A DNA stretch of 50,523 bases from Candidatus Kapaibacterium sp. GTDB lineage: Bacteria > Bacteroidota > Ignavibacteria > Kapaibacteriales > Kapaibacteriaceae. The stretch is from positions 1 to 50,523 of the forward strand of contig VEQR01000015.1 of NCBI GenBank assembly GCA_018883125.1, read 5' to 3'. The notes under the pieces are model-generated. The model saw only the letters and a list, made by a program, of their open reading frames with translations. It searched no databases and was not told the origin of the DNA. A program made the translations under genes and the position numbers. Below are positions 42,801 to 49,875 of this stretch, one piece after another; position 1 is the stretch's first letter, and the number at the start of each line of letters is the position of its first letter.

Positions 42801-43686
42801 CGTTAAGCGCCTGACTCTCGAGCGCTCATTCATCAGCTTCCCAAATCTTCCATTCGGACTGTCCAATGACAACGTCGAGCAAGTCGTGCGGCTCTACAAC
42901 GATCGTAAGGCTGTTATTCTAGCGAATCAGGATACAACCAATCGCAACTCGCAGCTCCTTAATGCCCTTGCTGAGTCCTTCCGGGAGGGATTCGAGTCGT
43001 GGCAGTTGTTTAGTGGAGAGATTGCCAGAGCCATGCCGGCCTTGAATTGGACTATCCGATGGGATGGGATCGAAAAGCTCTCAGTATTCAAGGGGCTTGC
43101 ACAGCGGGTGTTCCTTGAGCACGCCTATCAGTCGAACTATACCGAGAACGCCCGTATCAATGATAACGGTCGGTTCATCGAGGTGCAGCAGGTGAAGACC
43201 GGGTTTACACCCCTGGTTGGACTGAATCTTTCCTTTGATGAGCGAAAGCTTAACGGCGTGCTGACGGCAACAGCCCGTTACAGCGTTACCAATACCCATG
43301 GATTTAATGCCTCTGCGCGCGCTGTTATTTCTCAAGAGACTTCGCACGAGCTGCAGATCCAAGCTTCGTACCTGCGTCGTAATGTTCCGCTGAAGATTCT
43401 GGGGATGGATCTGAATAACGATCTCGAGCTCACATTTAATACCCAGGTTCGACGCAACCGGCGAGGTCAATACGATGTGCTGAATTACAAGCCAGGCGGT
43501 GCTGTTGTCGATGGTACAACGCAGATCATCATCGAGCCCCGTGCCCGATATACGATGAGTCAGCGGGTAACGGCATCGGCCTTCTTTAAGTACGAAGGAA
43601 ACTTCAGCGAGGGGGCCGCCAATCCTGGGTTCAGTACCACCCAGGTAGGGCTGGATATCCGGCTATCGATCTCGGGTGGTCGATAG
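36877..43686 (+). CDS. sprA: Type IX secretion translocon protein SprA
   Basis: A 2269-residue outer-membrane protein; the size alone is characteristic. SprA/Sov forms the very large beta-barrel channel through which type IX secretion cargo crosses the outer membrane. Visible family stretches: GDKLRMNVDWNTLNQFEFNN followed by KIGFEGNDDDIVKRVEFGNV, the loop IGGGQTLFGVRADFQFG, and YVDDFESARR (Asp850/851). The N-terminus MFALTRRTWTTVLCALGVMA is a signal peptide with likely cleavage after VLA. The GTG start is the only one that gives it; an AGGTGA site lies about 11 nt upstream. The C-terminus STTQVGLDIRLSISGGR is a barrel strand. Followed by parA with its own promoter. Confidence 0.94.
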   Translation: MFALTRRTWTTVLCALGVMAAPECVLAEVSALPWLAQSEPLHIHAIGLTTALLGSLVPSAVVDTVRRDTSIRGPEGIGDPTNTDTPGYFPDVYINRFELTPAQRSYRFIRPPSGYSQRSSIDSTVGIVTLWEITDGADVGTMIPLSLEAYLAQRRESMIRKARDSSLLKYEMKKPLSAAELTKLIDQATNITIPLPQNPLFGIFGKPEISINVNGEVNVQAGWRWDSQSLGTASIAGQNQSAPIFNQNIQVNVSGRIGDKLRMNVDWNTLNQFEFNNRFKIGFEGNDDDIVKRVEFGNVNLESQSALIGGGQTLFGVRADFQFGPLFLKSIASQRRGERQFINARGGSSRQQFSIRAYDYAKNHFFVDTAYFAVWKEYFRSATPALSKAGSALVIKEIDVWESTTDLKEVQANEAIAYDELASIRYAANERYPAGLKQAEIKAGSVERGRFVRLEPRRFEVDMNLGTVTVLNLRNDRYYAVSYRIEGPTTSEQDDEYVGTLARNAEEKDTIILKLIARPQMQPGFRKIWKRMMRNRYQVGMPNMNAVDAKLGMWYYRSTNDSADVLEGAPDKIVTIFRVDQVNNGTGVAPPDGVFDPRPPIFNAQRGEITFPSLEPFREGLRDYFAAKGNAQLAEQYVFNEVYDTTEIAARLVTAKDRFLIVGEGTGTSMGSRIPLAYQLAPGSVRVTLDGMALREGVDYMVDYNTGTLSLLNPRAQLPNANLNVEFEKNDIFNLTTRTLLGLRADMRLFTKRRMNGSVGMTIMNYDQAAIIDRVLPGQEPNANFMMGFDAKFNAELPWLTSALNLLPGIDTKEKSTFAFNGEWAMVSPTPNKRFSTVASDDGKAVAYVDDFESARRYLGFGLTPTTWLHSSAAKDTTLWDADTTAQKYRGKMFWYQKFVPDVPQGDVYPNRARVQGRNNINPLRIVFNPNERGIHNPNQDFVDEQSVDWNGADSLALRDQAAAFQRDNRQKVWAGMTRLLSPFNTNFDNENIDYIEIMMRIDGYEPGSRMFIDLGQISEDIVPNQRLNTEDRPPANNLIDVGEDTGIDGLTDEQEKLAYPAPHNREADPARDNYVFDFAANRDNQSEAQFRRYNNYEGNATQSEYGQFPDTEILNRNNGQTISLDNSYFRYEVKLIPNPSLNSQIVGGNPASGWYQFRIPVRQPDTIVGNPLFTNIQYARIHVQGGTVKLSIADWGVVGSYWLRNHQFQSGVAQTDTVIQVAYVNREENQDAPDFYTMPPGVRPPQQLQNPDPYQQLYMNEQSMVVRTRNLRAGEERFTARIFRPWDLFFYKQLAFFIHGDNTMPAAVTPGSTPTAYCFIRFGIDSANYYEYRRPMIRGWQDLRVIIQDLTAIKEIRDKSRIDQRQEFPVPGDPQGIYAIKGSPIMTRVSFFGFGVANPAERYPNELSTTMWVNELRAVDPNADNDWAAISNATLKLADVGDITTAVNVSTPNFHRLEERFGNRLHTTTWTTTMQMGVEKLLPKELRETKIPITYTHAEITETPQFQAQNDVVLETAAIAAANDTLRKGASQDVADEVAENVRRRSQRVRVQDQWALNGLRLGIPVKAWYIDDTFNKLTFNFSYSQEFERSQVVQQRFDWRWRFKVDYAVNIAPKFSVSPMKFLTDVWGLKAYKDAKINFLPQTLNASVNMTRARTTEQSRFLTQASPIAREFIADKSLGFNWRLVENGFLSPSLDYKVNSISTLVPFELDENGRQRTAGELRSRIIGGDGGLIDFGNVSNYTQNVTLSLRPRLPDIAGLNRFFETTGSYTSNFSLMDPLQADTTLRDVVREARYNASFRLSPVLRWRQLGAEIFGPVPKDSAGFGRIIQEIIFGFENITTTFNQGTNAINKGVRGTSGFDNFWTRSFLFRSNDPSLGPSTAYQLGLISNPHGEINLVPSSSFPYFGFSTSPGVRPVNAVMQDDYSQKNTLQLQTSRPLWQGATLDLTMKTDVGYTRNQRVETDAAGLPTFTNVVKRLTLERSFISFPNLPFGLSNDNVEQVVRLYNDRKAVILANQDTTNRNSQLLNALAESFREGFESWQLFSGEIARAMPALNWTIRWDGIEKLSVFKGLAQRVFLEHAYQSNYTENARINDNGRFIEVQQVKTGFTPLVGLNLSFDERKLNGVLTATARYSVTNTHGFNASARAVISQETSHELQIQASYLRRNVPLKILGMDLNNDLELTFNTQVRRNRRGQYDVLNYKPGGAVVDGTTQIIIEPRARYTMSQRVTASAFFKYEGNFSEGAANPGFSTTQVGLDIRLSISGGR

Positions 43687-43687
43687 C

Positions 43688-43717
43688 GTGAAACACCCAT
43701 GAAACAAGGTGTTTCTG
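43688..43717 (+). promoter_or_regulatory. Cluster of parS-like half-sites in the parA promoter
   Basis: GTGAAACA (43688-43695), ATGAAACA (43699-43706) and TGTTTC (43710-43715) are spaced about one helical turn apart. GTGAAACA is exactly the right half of the consensus parS palindrome TGTTTCACGTGAAACA. GAAACACC and GGTGTTTC also form an 8-bp inverted repeat. The cluster lies directly upstream of, and touches, the likely parA -33 region. It could be a ParB operator or a weak sprA terminator. Confidence 0.4.
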
Positions 43718-43734
43718 GTAACTGACAGCCTTCG

Positions 43735-43742
43735 TACCTTTG
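43735..43742 (+). promoter_or_regulatory. Putative -7 promoter element (TACCTTTG) for parAB
   Basis: TACCTTTG fits TAnnTTTG; GTTT at 43711-43714 lies 20 bp upstream as a possible -33 box. The leader would be roughly 70 nt to the parA ATG at 43819. Confidence 0.5.
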
Positions 43743-43818
43743 CCGTCGGCGGCGCTGGAATATGCCGCCCGATAATCTCGAAATCGCGCCTCGCCGCACT
43801 CTTGGAGTCTTGAATTCT

Positions 43819-44607
43819 ATGGGAAAAATCATTGCCGTTGCCAACCAGAAAGGTGGAGTCGGAAAGACGACTACGGCCGTGAATCTGGCTGCGTCGCTGG
43901 CGGCCACTGAACAACGCACATTGCTGGTCGATATCGACCCGCAGGCGAATGCATCCCATGGGTATGGTGTAGACACCACTCAGCTAGATAAAACAATTTA
44001 CGAAGTGCTTATCAACCGTCTACCGGTTGAGAACGTCATCGTAACCACGGCAATGCCGTTTCTTGATCTTGTTCCTTCGCACATCAATCTGGTAGGTGCG
44101 GAGATCGAGTTGGTAGAAGTCCCCAATCGCGAGCACCTACTCAAGGGAATCCTTGCGAGTATCAAGGACAAATACGATTACATCGTGATTGATTGCCCGC
44201 CTTCGCTGGGCCTTTTGACGCTGAACTCCCTCACCGCAGCTGATTCGGTTCTCGTTCCGGTACAGTGTGAGTTCTATGCCCTTGAGGGTCTGGGCCAGCT
44301 CCTGAACACGATCTCCATTGTTCGTCGGACCTCGAATCCACATCTCGAAATCGAGGGCGTACTACTGACGATGTACGATTCACGACTTCGCCTGAGCAAT
44401 CAGGTTGTCGACGAAGTACGCCGTCACTTCGAGGACAAAGCTTGTCGTACTGTCATCACACGTAATGTGCGCTTGTCGGAGGCACCTAGCCACGGAAAGC
44501 CGGCACTTCTGTATGATGCGTCAAGCATGGGAGCACAGAACTACCTGGCTCTGGCAACAGAGATCCTCGAGAAGAACGCGGCAACAGCCGGCGCTCTGGT
44601 CGGTTGA
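43819..44607 (+). CDS. parA: Chromosome partitioning ATPase ParA/Soj
   Basis: A 262-residue Walker-type ATPase that moves ParB-bound origin regions along the nucleoid. Deviant Walker A KGGVGKTT (11-18, signature Lys12-equivalent plus Lys16), [12 protein letters not shown] and [14 protein letters not shown] are present. The length is that of chromosomal Soj. The start is ATG 43819 ([10 protein letters not shown]); the frame is open from 43762 but the upstream residues are not family-like. ParB follows after 17 nt. Together with SprA upstream, no plasmid features are seen, so a chromosomal parAB locus is likely. Confidence 0.96.
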   Translation: MGKIIAVANQKGGVGKTTTAVNLAASLAATEQRTLLVDIDPQANASHGYGVDTTQLDKTIYEVLINRLPVENVIVTTAMPFLDLVPSHINLVGAEIELVEVPNREHLLKGILASIKDKYDYIVIDCPPSLGLLTLNSLTAADSVLVPVQCEFYALEGLGQLLNTISIVRRTSNPHLEIEGVLLTMYDSRLRLSNQVVDEVRRHFEDKACRTVITRNVRLSEAPSHGKPALLYDASSMGAQNYLALATEILEKNAATAGALVG

Positions 44608-44624
44608 TTTAAGGAGATAACTTC

Positions 44625-45584
44625 GTGAAACAGGGATTAGGTTTGGGCAAGGGTATCGGAGCACTGATACCGAAGGAATTGATTCGTCCGGACGCAAACG
44701 CACAGCAGCCGATTGTCGCCTCTGATGTAGCTGTTGGTGTAGCCAGTATTGAGATCGCCAAGATCTCCACCAACCCGGTGCAGCCGCGGCATCACTTTGA
44801 TCAACAGGCGCTCGAGGAACTTGCCCAGTCGATTGCGGTGCACGGAGTAATCACGCCAATCACAGTGCGCCGCCATTTTGACGGGTACGAACTCATCAGT
44901 GGTGAGCGGCGCTTCCGAGCCTCTCAGATGGCGGGACTGACGGTGATCCCGGCTCACGTCATCGAAGTTAATTCTGATGCCCAGATGCTCGAGATCGCCA
45001 TCGTCGAGAACGTCCAGCGTGAGGATCTCGATCCGCTTGAAGTTGCTCAAGGATACCAGCGACTCATTGATGACTGTCAACTGACACAGGAAGACGTGGC
45101 TGTTAAGGTAGGGAAGGATCGCAGCACGGTTGCGAACTCTCTTCGTCTTCTCAAATTGCCGCCCGACATACAGGCTGCTTTGCGGAACAGACGCATCAGC
45201 ATGGGGCATGCACGGGCACTTCTGGCCCTGACGACTGAAGGTCGTCAGTTGACCGTACTGCGCGAGATCATCAATCGTGAACTCTCAGTGCGCAAGACGG
45301 AAGCACTGGTGAAGGACCTCGAGCTAGGACGCAAAGACGTCACACGAGCAGGTGGTATTAAGACGAAGACTGGCAAGCCAGCGGGGCCCGCATCGACAAC
45401 GCCAGCCGACAAGTCTTTGCAGACGATTGAGGACTCACTGCGGCAAGTCTTCGCCACACAGGTGCGAGTCCGAATGAAGGCCAACGACTCGGGGTCCATC
45501 GATATCGACTTTTTCTCTCTGGAAGAACTCGAACGTTTGCTTGATATGCTCATGCAAGCGCCTGCTAGCGGTGGGACGCGATGA
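44625..45584 (+). CDS. parB: Chromosome partitioning protein ParB
   Basis: A 319-residue CTPase DNA-binding protein that loads at parS and spreads as a clamp. The CTP-binding motif GERRFR is at 93-98, and the N-terminal IEIAKISTNPVQPRHHFD is typical. The helix-turn-helix (about 137-160) is LTQEDVAVKVGKDRSTVANS. A linker rich in Lys/Thr/Pro leads to the C-terminal dimerisation segment. The start is GTG 44625 with AAGGAG upstream. Its stop overlaps the thioesterase ATG (ATGA). ParB probably regulates its own promoter if the half-sites upstream of parA are real. Confidence 0.95.
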   Translation: MKQGLGLGKGIGALIPKELIRPDANAQQPIVASDVAVGVASIEIAKISTNPVQPRHHFDQQALEELAQSIAVHGVITPITVRRHFDGYELISGERRFRASQMAGLTVIPAHVIEVNSDAQMLEIAIVENVQREDLDPLEVAQGYQRLIDDCQLTQEDVAVKVGKDRSTVANSLRLLKLPPDIQAALRNRRISMGHARALLALTTEGRQLTVLREIINRELSVRKTEALVKDLELGRKDVTRAGGIKTKTGKPAGPASTTPADKSLQTIEDSLRQVFATQVRVRMKANDSGSIDIDFFSLEELERLLDMLMQAPASGGTR

Positions 45585-45994
45585 CGTTAGACGCGCAGAA
45601 ACACGTTACGATGTATCGGGTCCGATACAGTGACACGGACAAAATGGGAGTGGTGTATCACGGTGGCTACTTGCGTCTTTTTGAGATCGGCCGTACTGAG
45701 TTTCTTCGTGACAGGGGGCTTCCGTATAGTGAACTCGAGAACTCGGGCTATATGCTGCCGGTGCTCGAGTCTCACTGCGAGTATCTTCTGCCGGCGCATT
45801 ACGATGATCTGCTTGAGATCCACACAATCGTCGAGCCGATGCAGGGGGCTCGCCTGACGATTCGATACGAGATAACGCGGCAAAGCTCCACACTCGTGGT
45901 AGGTTGGACACGTCACACGTTTGTCCGCTCAGAGACGTTTCGGCCTACGCGTCCTCCGAGTACCTTTCTCGAACTTGTTGGAGAACACACGTGA
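45581..45994 (+). CDS. Acyl-CoA thioesterase, hotdog fold (YbgC/FadM type)
   Basis: A 137-residue 4-hydroxybenzoyl-CoA thioesterase family protein hydrolysing acyl-CoA. The catalytic stretch YRVRYSDTDKMGVVYHGGYL carries the Asp of the DxD-x-x-G-x-x-x-H/Y pattern typical of YbgC. Then come LFEIGRTEFLRDRGLPY and a single hotdog domain. It is linked to parB by ATGA and to the porQ-like gene by GTGA. The specific substrate cannot be told from sequence. Confidence 0.88.
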   Translation: MTLDAQKHVTMYRVRYSDTDKMGVVYHGGYLRLFEIGRTEFLRDRGLPYSELENSGYMLPVLESHCEYLLPAHYDDLLEIHTIVEPMQGARLTIRYEITRQSSTLVVGWTRHTFVRSETFRPTRPPSTFLELVGEHT

Positions 45995-46953
45995 TTCACG
46001 CTCACCACCGTTGGGCTGCGCTGGCACTGTGCATATGTATGGCAACGCTGTCGGCCAATAAATCTCTTGGGCAACAGGGGTTCATCTTCAACTTTTTGCG
46101 CAGTACCATCAGCGCTCGCATGGCTGGGCTTGGTGGGGCCACGGTGGGCGTTACGCAGGACCCGGCAAATGTTGTCATCAACCCTGCCGTTCTCACAACA
46201 GTCGACTCGTCGATGATCACAGCCACATTCATCAAGCATGTGCTCGATATCAATGCCGGTTATGCATCGTATAACACCAATGTAGAATCCCTTGGTGACG
46301 TGGCCGTTACGATCGGATATCTCAATTACGGAACCTTCCAACGCACATCCTCCGTCGGAGATCGCAACGGCACCTTTGGTGCAAATGATCTTGCTGTTTC
46401 GTTTTCTGTGGCGAACGAACTTGATAGTACACTCAGTTATGGTGTTACGGCAAAGGTCCTTCACTCTACCATCCCGGACATGTCGTCAACGGCTGTGGCG
46501 TGTGATGCGGGTCTGCTCTATCGCATTCCGGCAAAACGAACGAACATCGGTCTGAGCATTCTCAACGTCGGCACGCAGCTCAGCACCTACGACGGAACGC
46601 GCGATCGTCTGCCCCTCGACATGAGAATTGGCGTCAGCCACCGACTGCGTGGTCTACCACTTCTCGTCAATGCCTCATTGAATCATCTCTCTGATGACGT
46701 CAGCAACTTTTTCGACAGACTCCGCAACTTTTCGGTTGGGGGCGAGCTGTATCTTGGAAAGGTCGTTCAGGCACGCCTTTCCTACGACAACCGGCTGCGC
46801 AACACCTCGGGCGTCAACATTGCTTCGCAGCTCTCCGGACTCAGCGCAGGACTGGGCCTTCGTCTGCCGAGTCTTTCCTTCGACTATGCCTACAGCGCGC
46901 TCGGAGCCGCAGCGGTTCTGCACCGCGTGAGTATCGTCGTGCCTCTGCGCTAA
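45991..46953 (+). CDS. PorQ-like type IX secretion outer-membrane protein
   Basis: A 320-residue outer-membrane barrel with a signal peptide (AALALCICMATLSANKSLGQ). The mature start FIFNFLRSTISARMAGLGGA and DPANVVINPAVL are typical of the PorV/PorQ/UPF0164 barrel family. LPLDMRIGVSHRLRGLPLL, matching the EPLPFEIQLGVS... pattern, favours PorQ, a T9SS component that helps attach cargo at the surface. The true start is the GTG at 45991 overlapping the thioesterase stop (GTGA); the open frame from 45904 is in the previous gene. Lycopene cyclase follows after 12 nt. PorV is the main alternative. Confidence 0.75.
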   Translation: MIHAHHRWAALALCICMATLSANKSLGQQGFIFNFLRSTISARMAGLGGATVGVTQDPANVVINPAVLTTVDSSMITATFIKHVLDINAGYASYNTNVESLGDVAVTIGYLNYGTFQRTSSVGDRNGTFGANDLAVSFSVANELDSTLSYGVTAKVLHSTIPDMSSTAVACDAGLLYRIPAKRTNIGLSILNVGTQLSTYDGTRDRLPLDMRIGVSHRLRGLPLLVNASLNHLSDDVSNFFDRLRNFSVGGELYLGKVVQARLSYDNRLRNTSGVNIASQLSGLSAGLGLRLPSLSFDYAYSALGAAAVLHRVSIVVPLR

Positions 46954-46965
46954 CCGTCAACGACA

Positions 46966-47691
46966 ATGACCTACCGCGGCTTTCATTATCGCATCACACT
47001 GCCGCTGCTCGCGGCGTGCGTGGCATGTTGGGCATCGACCGGTCTGAACACTGCCGGACTGCTGAGTATGGGGGCGCTGTGTCTTATCGTGGTCGTCTTC
47101 ACATATCCGTGGGATTCATGGGCCGTTCGCAGGGGAGTGTGGGAGTTTCCGGATGATCGGCTTCTTCGTCGCATCGGAGTCCTGCCGATCGAGGAGATTG
47201 CGTTCTTTGTGCTACAAACGTTGCAGGTTTCCTGCCTTACTCTTGCGTTGCTCAGGTGGGGATTGTCCTCGCACTACGCACCTGCGCAGAGCGAAAACGG
47301 AAATGTCATTGGTGCTGGCATCATCCTTCTCGTTGCTGTGCTTGTCCATTTTCTCTCCCGGAGCGCCCGTGCACAACGTCCTGAGCTTACGTATGCATGG
47401 CATCTCGGAATATGGTTTATTCCCCTGATAGGGGCTCAGTGGATGTTCGCCTTCGACATCCTTGCATCATGCGGTGGTGCCATAGCCGCCTCGACGATGA
47501 TCATAGGAACCCTGCTTTCCCTGGCAGATGTCTGGGCTGTGAAGCACGGCATCTGGTTTTTTGATGAACGTCAGATTCTTGGATGGACGCTGCGAGGGAT
47601 ACTGCCCTTGGAAGAGGTGGCTTTCTTCTATCTGACGAGTCTGCTGGTTGCGCAGAGTATCGTCTTGTTCATCCCCGTTTCTCTGAGATAG
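46966..47691 (+). CDS. Lycopene cyclase, fused CrtYc-CrtYd type
   Basis: A 241-residue integral membrane enzyme with about seven helices, made of two repeats. The first has YPWDSWAVRRGVWEFPDDR and VLPIEEIAFFVLQTL (about 45-87). The second has DVWAVKHGIWFFDERQI and ILPLEEVAFFYLTSL (about 188-230). The paired P-[IL]-E-E motif is the hallmark of heterodimeric CrtYc/CrtYd lycopene cyclases and of CarR. The reaction is probably cyclisation of lycopene to gamma- or beta-carotene. No other carotenoid gene is in the window. Confidence 0.88.
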   Translation: MTYRGFHYRITLPLLAACVACWASTGLNTAGLLSMGALCLIVVVFTYPWDSWAVRRGVWEFPDDRLLRRIGVLPIEEIAFFVLQTLQVSCLTLALLRWGLSSHYAPAQSENGNVIGAGIILLVAVLVHFLSRSARAQRPELTYAWHLGIWFIPLIGAQWMFAFDILASCGGAIAASTMIIGTLLSLADVWAVKHGIWFFDERQILGWTLRGILPLEEVAFFYLTSLLVAQSIVLFIPVSLR

Positions 47692-47703
47692 AAAGTACCC
47701 GTC

Positions 47704-49875
47704 ATGGAAAGCCTCCGACTCGATCTTGCCGGCGGTCCGTGGTATGTCTACCTCGGGCTAGCACTGCTTTCGGTTGTCCTCTCAGCATATCTCTATCGAG
47801 TGACGGTGCCTCCTGTGGACAAGGGGATGCGCGGAGTACTTATCGCGCTTCGTTCGATCGGTTTACTTGCTCTGATCCTGGTGTTGTTTGAGCCCCTTGC
47901 CAGATTCCTCCGTAGTGAAACCACCCAGCCGAGAATTGCCATCGCTATCGATGGTTCGCGCTCAATGGCCATGCGTGACAGGAGTCGTAACCGAGCGAAC
48001 GACGTGCGGTCTGCCTCTGCCACTCTGCGCTCTTTGCTCGGGGATGACGCCGATGTCTATGTTTTCGATGAATCGATGCGCACGTTGGTAGGTTCTACTG
48101 ACACGATGCGCTTGGGTGGATATCGAACGGACGTTGGAACGGCCATACGTGCCATTGCCAATGCTCAGGAAGAGGTCGAATACGGTGCTGTTGTTGTCGT
48201 CTCGGACGGTAATCACAATACCGGTGAGCAGCCGCTGTATTCGGCCGAACGCAGTGGGCTTGCTGTCTATACGCTCGGGATCGGCGACAGTGTGCCACCA
48301 ACTGACGTTCGTATGGCAGCCGTAACGGCGCCTGGCGTTGGTGTGGTGAACGAGCCGGTTGCGGTAACATTGGATATCGAGCAGGCGAACATCGATGACC
48401 GAACGGCAACGGTCGTTGTTGCCGACAATGGGACAGCCGTTGCCCGATTGCCTCTGGAGCTACGAAGGGGAGTCTCTCGTTATCAGATCACGCACCGATG
48501 GACTCCGACGTCCGACGGATTGCATGTGATCTCGGCCTCTATTGAGGGGGCTGGCGATGAATTCACTCTCAAGAACAATGCCTCGCAGGCAACGGTGCGG
48601 GTGCGCAAGAACAAGAAGCGCGTGGTGCTCTTTGCCGGTGCTCCGAGCCCTGACGTTGCATTCATTCGTTCGGCGGTTACGCAGGATCCCACGCTTGAAC
48701 TCGTGACCTTCATTCATCGTGAGGGAACGACTTTCTACGAAGGCACTCCGAATGCAGCATCACTGGCAGACGCCACAGCGATCATTATGGTGGGCTTCCC
48801 CACGGCAAACACTCCAAAGAGCGTCGTCGATGACATTGCCGCTCGTTGCCGTCGAGGCGCATCACTCCTGTTCGTGGCATCTCCGGCAACAGATTACACG
48901 AAGCTCGTAGGCCTATCTGAGGTTCTGCCATTCCGCGTCTCATCGAATCGTCCGATCGAAATGACCGTCACGACCGATGTTCCGGCTGTGGCAACTGCTG
49001 ACCCGCTCATGCGCCTTACGGGTGCTGAGAACGACGCGGATGTATGGAACAGTCTGCCGCCGATCTATCGAACGGAACTCTTTGCCGAGCCGGCGCCGGG
49101 GGCAATCGTCCTCTCGCGCATCAAGGTCGGAACGATGGCCATTGATGAGCCCCTTATCATCAAGCGAGATCTTGGGCAGACGCGTTCACTTGCTATCCTT
49201 GGACACGGTATTTATCGCTGGAAGCTCCTTGGACAGGGGCCTGCAACGTCGCGAGGTGCAGCGGGTATCGACGTACTGCAGACGTTTGCGAGCAATTCGA
49301 TCAAGTGGCTAAGCGTGCGTGATGACGAGCGCCGCGTGCAGATTCGCAGCACTCACGAGGCGTATGTTGTTGGCGAACAGATTGCCTTTTCGGCATCGGT
49401 TATGGATCAGTCGTTTACACCTGTGGATGATGCTCAGGTTCGAGTGGTGATCGAAGGGGGGCAGCAGCCGCGGACCATCGAACTGGCAGCTGAGGGAAGC
49501 GGAAGATATTCGGCCCGCATCGGATCACTTCCGCCGGGTCGATACAATTACAGCGGGGTGGCCATGAGCAAGGGGGCAACGATCGGTCGCGACCAAGGAA
49601 CATTTGTGGTCAGCGATATCGGCCTCGAGGAGCAGACCACAACGATGAATGCCTCACTGCTGAGGACGCTTGCACAGCGCACAGGCGGACGATTTGCGAC
49701 CATCGACTCTATCGATGCACTCGTCAATGCGCTGCGCCGGGATCCTCGTCTTCGCCCGGTTGTGCGAACATCCGAACGCGAGCTCGCACTGCACCACCTT
49801 CCATGGATTGTTGCCATTGCGATATCGGCGTTTGCCATTGAGTGGTTCCTCCGAAAGAGGAAGGGGCTGGTGTAG
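47704..49875 (+). CDS. Membrane-anchored VWA-domain protein
   Basis: A 723-residue protein. Two N-terminal transmembrane helices (about 14-32 and 44-64) are followed by a VWA domain with MIDAS Asp83-x-Ser85-x-Ser87 (AIDGSRSM), VVVSDGNHNTG and YTLGIGDS. A large extracytoplasmic region of beta-sandwich character follows, with a GATase-1-like segment around VVLFAGAPSPDVAFIRSAV and ATAIIMVGFPTAN. A C-terminal transmembrane helix (about 700-716, IVAIAISAFAIEWFL) ends it. Proteins of this layout are common in Bacteroidota and often unexplained. Not paired here with a MoxR ATPase. The stop overlaps the glycosylase GTG by one base. Confidence 0.8.
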   Translation: MESLRLDLAGGPWYVYLGLALLSVVLSAYLYRVTVPPVDKGMRGVLIALRSIGLLALILVLFEPLARFLRSETTQPRIAIAIDGSRSMAMRDRSRNRANDVRSASATLRSLLGDDADVYVFDESMRTLVGSTDTMRLGGYRTDVGTAIRAIANAQEEVEYGAVVVVSDGNHNTGEQPLYSAERSGLAVYTLGIGDSVPPTDVRMAAVTAPGVGVVNEPVAVTLDIEQANIDDRTATVVVADNGTAVARLPLELRRGVSRYQITHRWTPTSDGLHVISASIEGAGDEFTLKNNASQATVRVRKNKKRVVLFAGAPSPDVAFIRSAVTQDPTLELVTFIHREGTTFYEGTPNAASLADATAIIMVGFPTANTPKSVVDDIAARCRRGASLLFVASPATDYTKLVGLSEVLPFRVSSNRPIEMTVTTDVPAVATADPLMRLTGAENDADVWNSLPPIYRTELFAEPAPGAIVLSRIKVGTMAIDEPLIIKRDLGQTRSLAILGHGIYRWKLLGQGPATSRGAAGIDVLQTFASNSIKWLSVRDDERRVQIRSTHEAYVVGEQIAFSASVMDQSFTPVDDAQVRVVIEGGQQPRTIELAAEGSGRYSARIGSLPPGRYNYSGVAMSKGATIGRDQGTFVVSDIGLEEQTTTMNASLLRTLAQRTGGRFATIDSIDALVNALRRDPRLRPVVRTSERELALHHLPWIVAIAISAFAIEWFLRKRKGLV

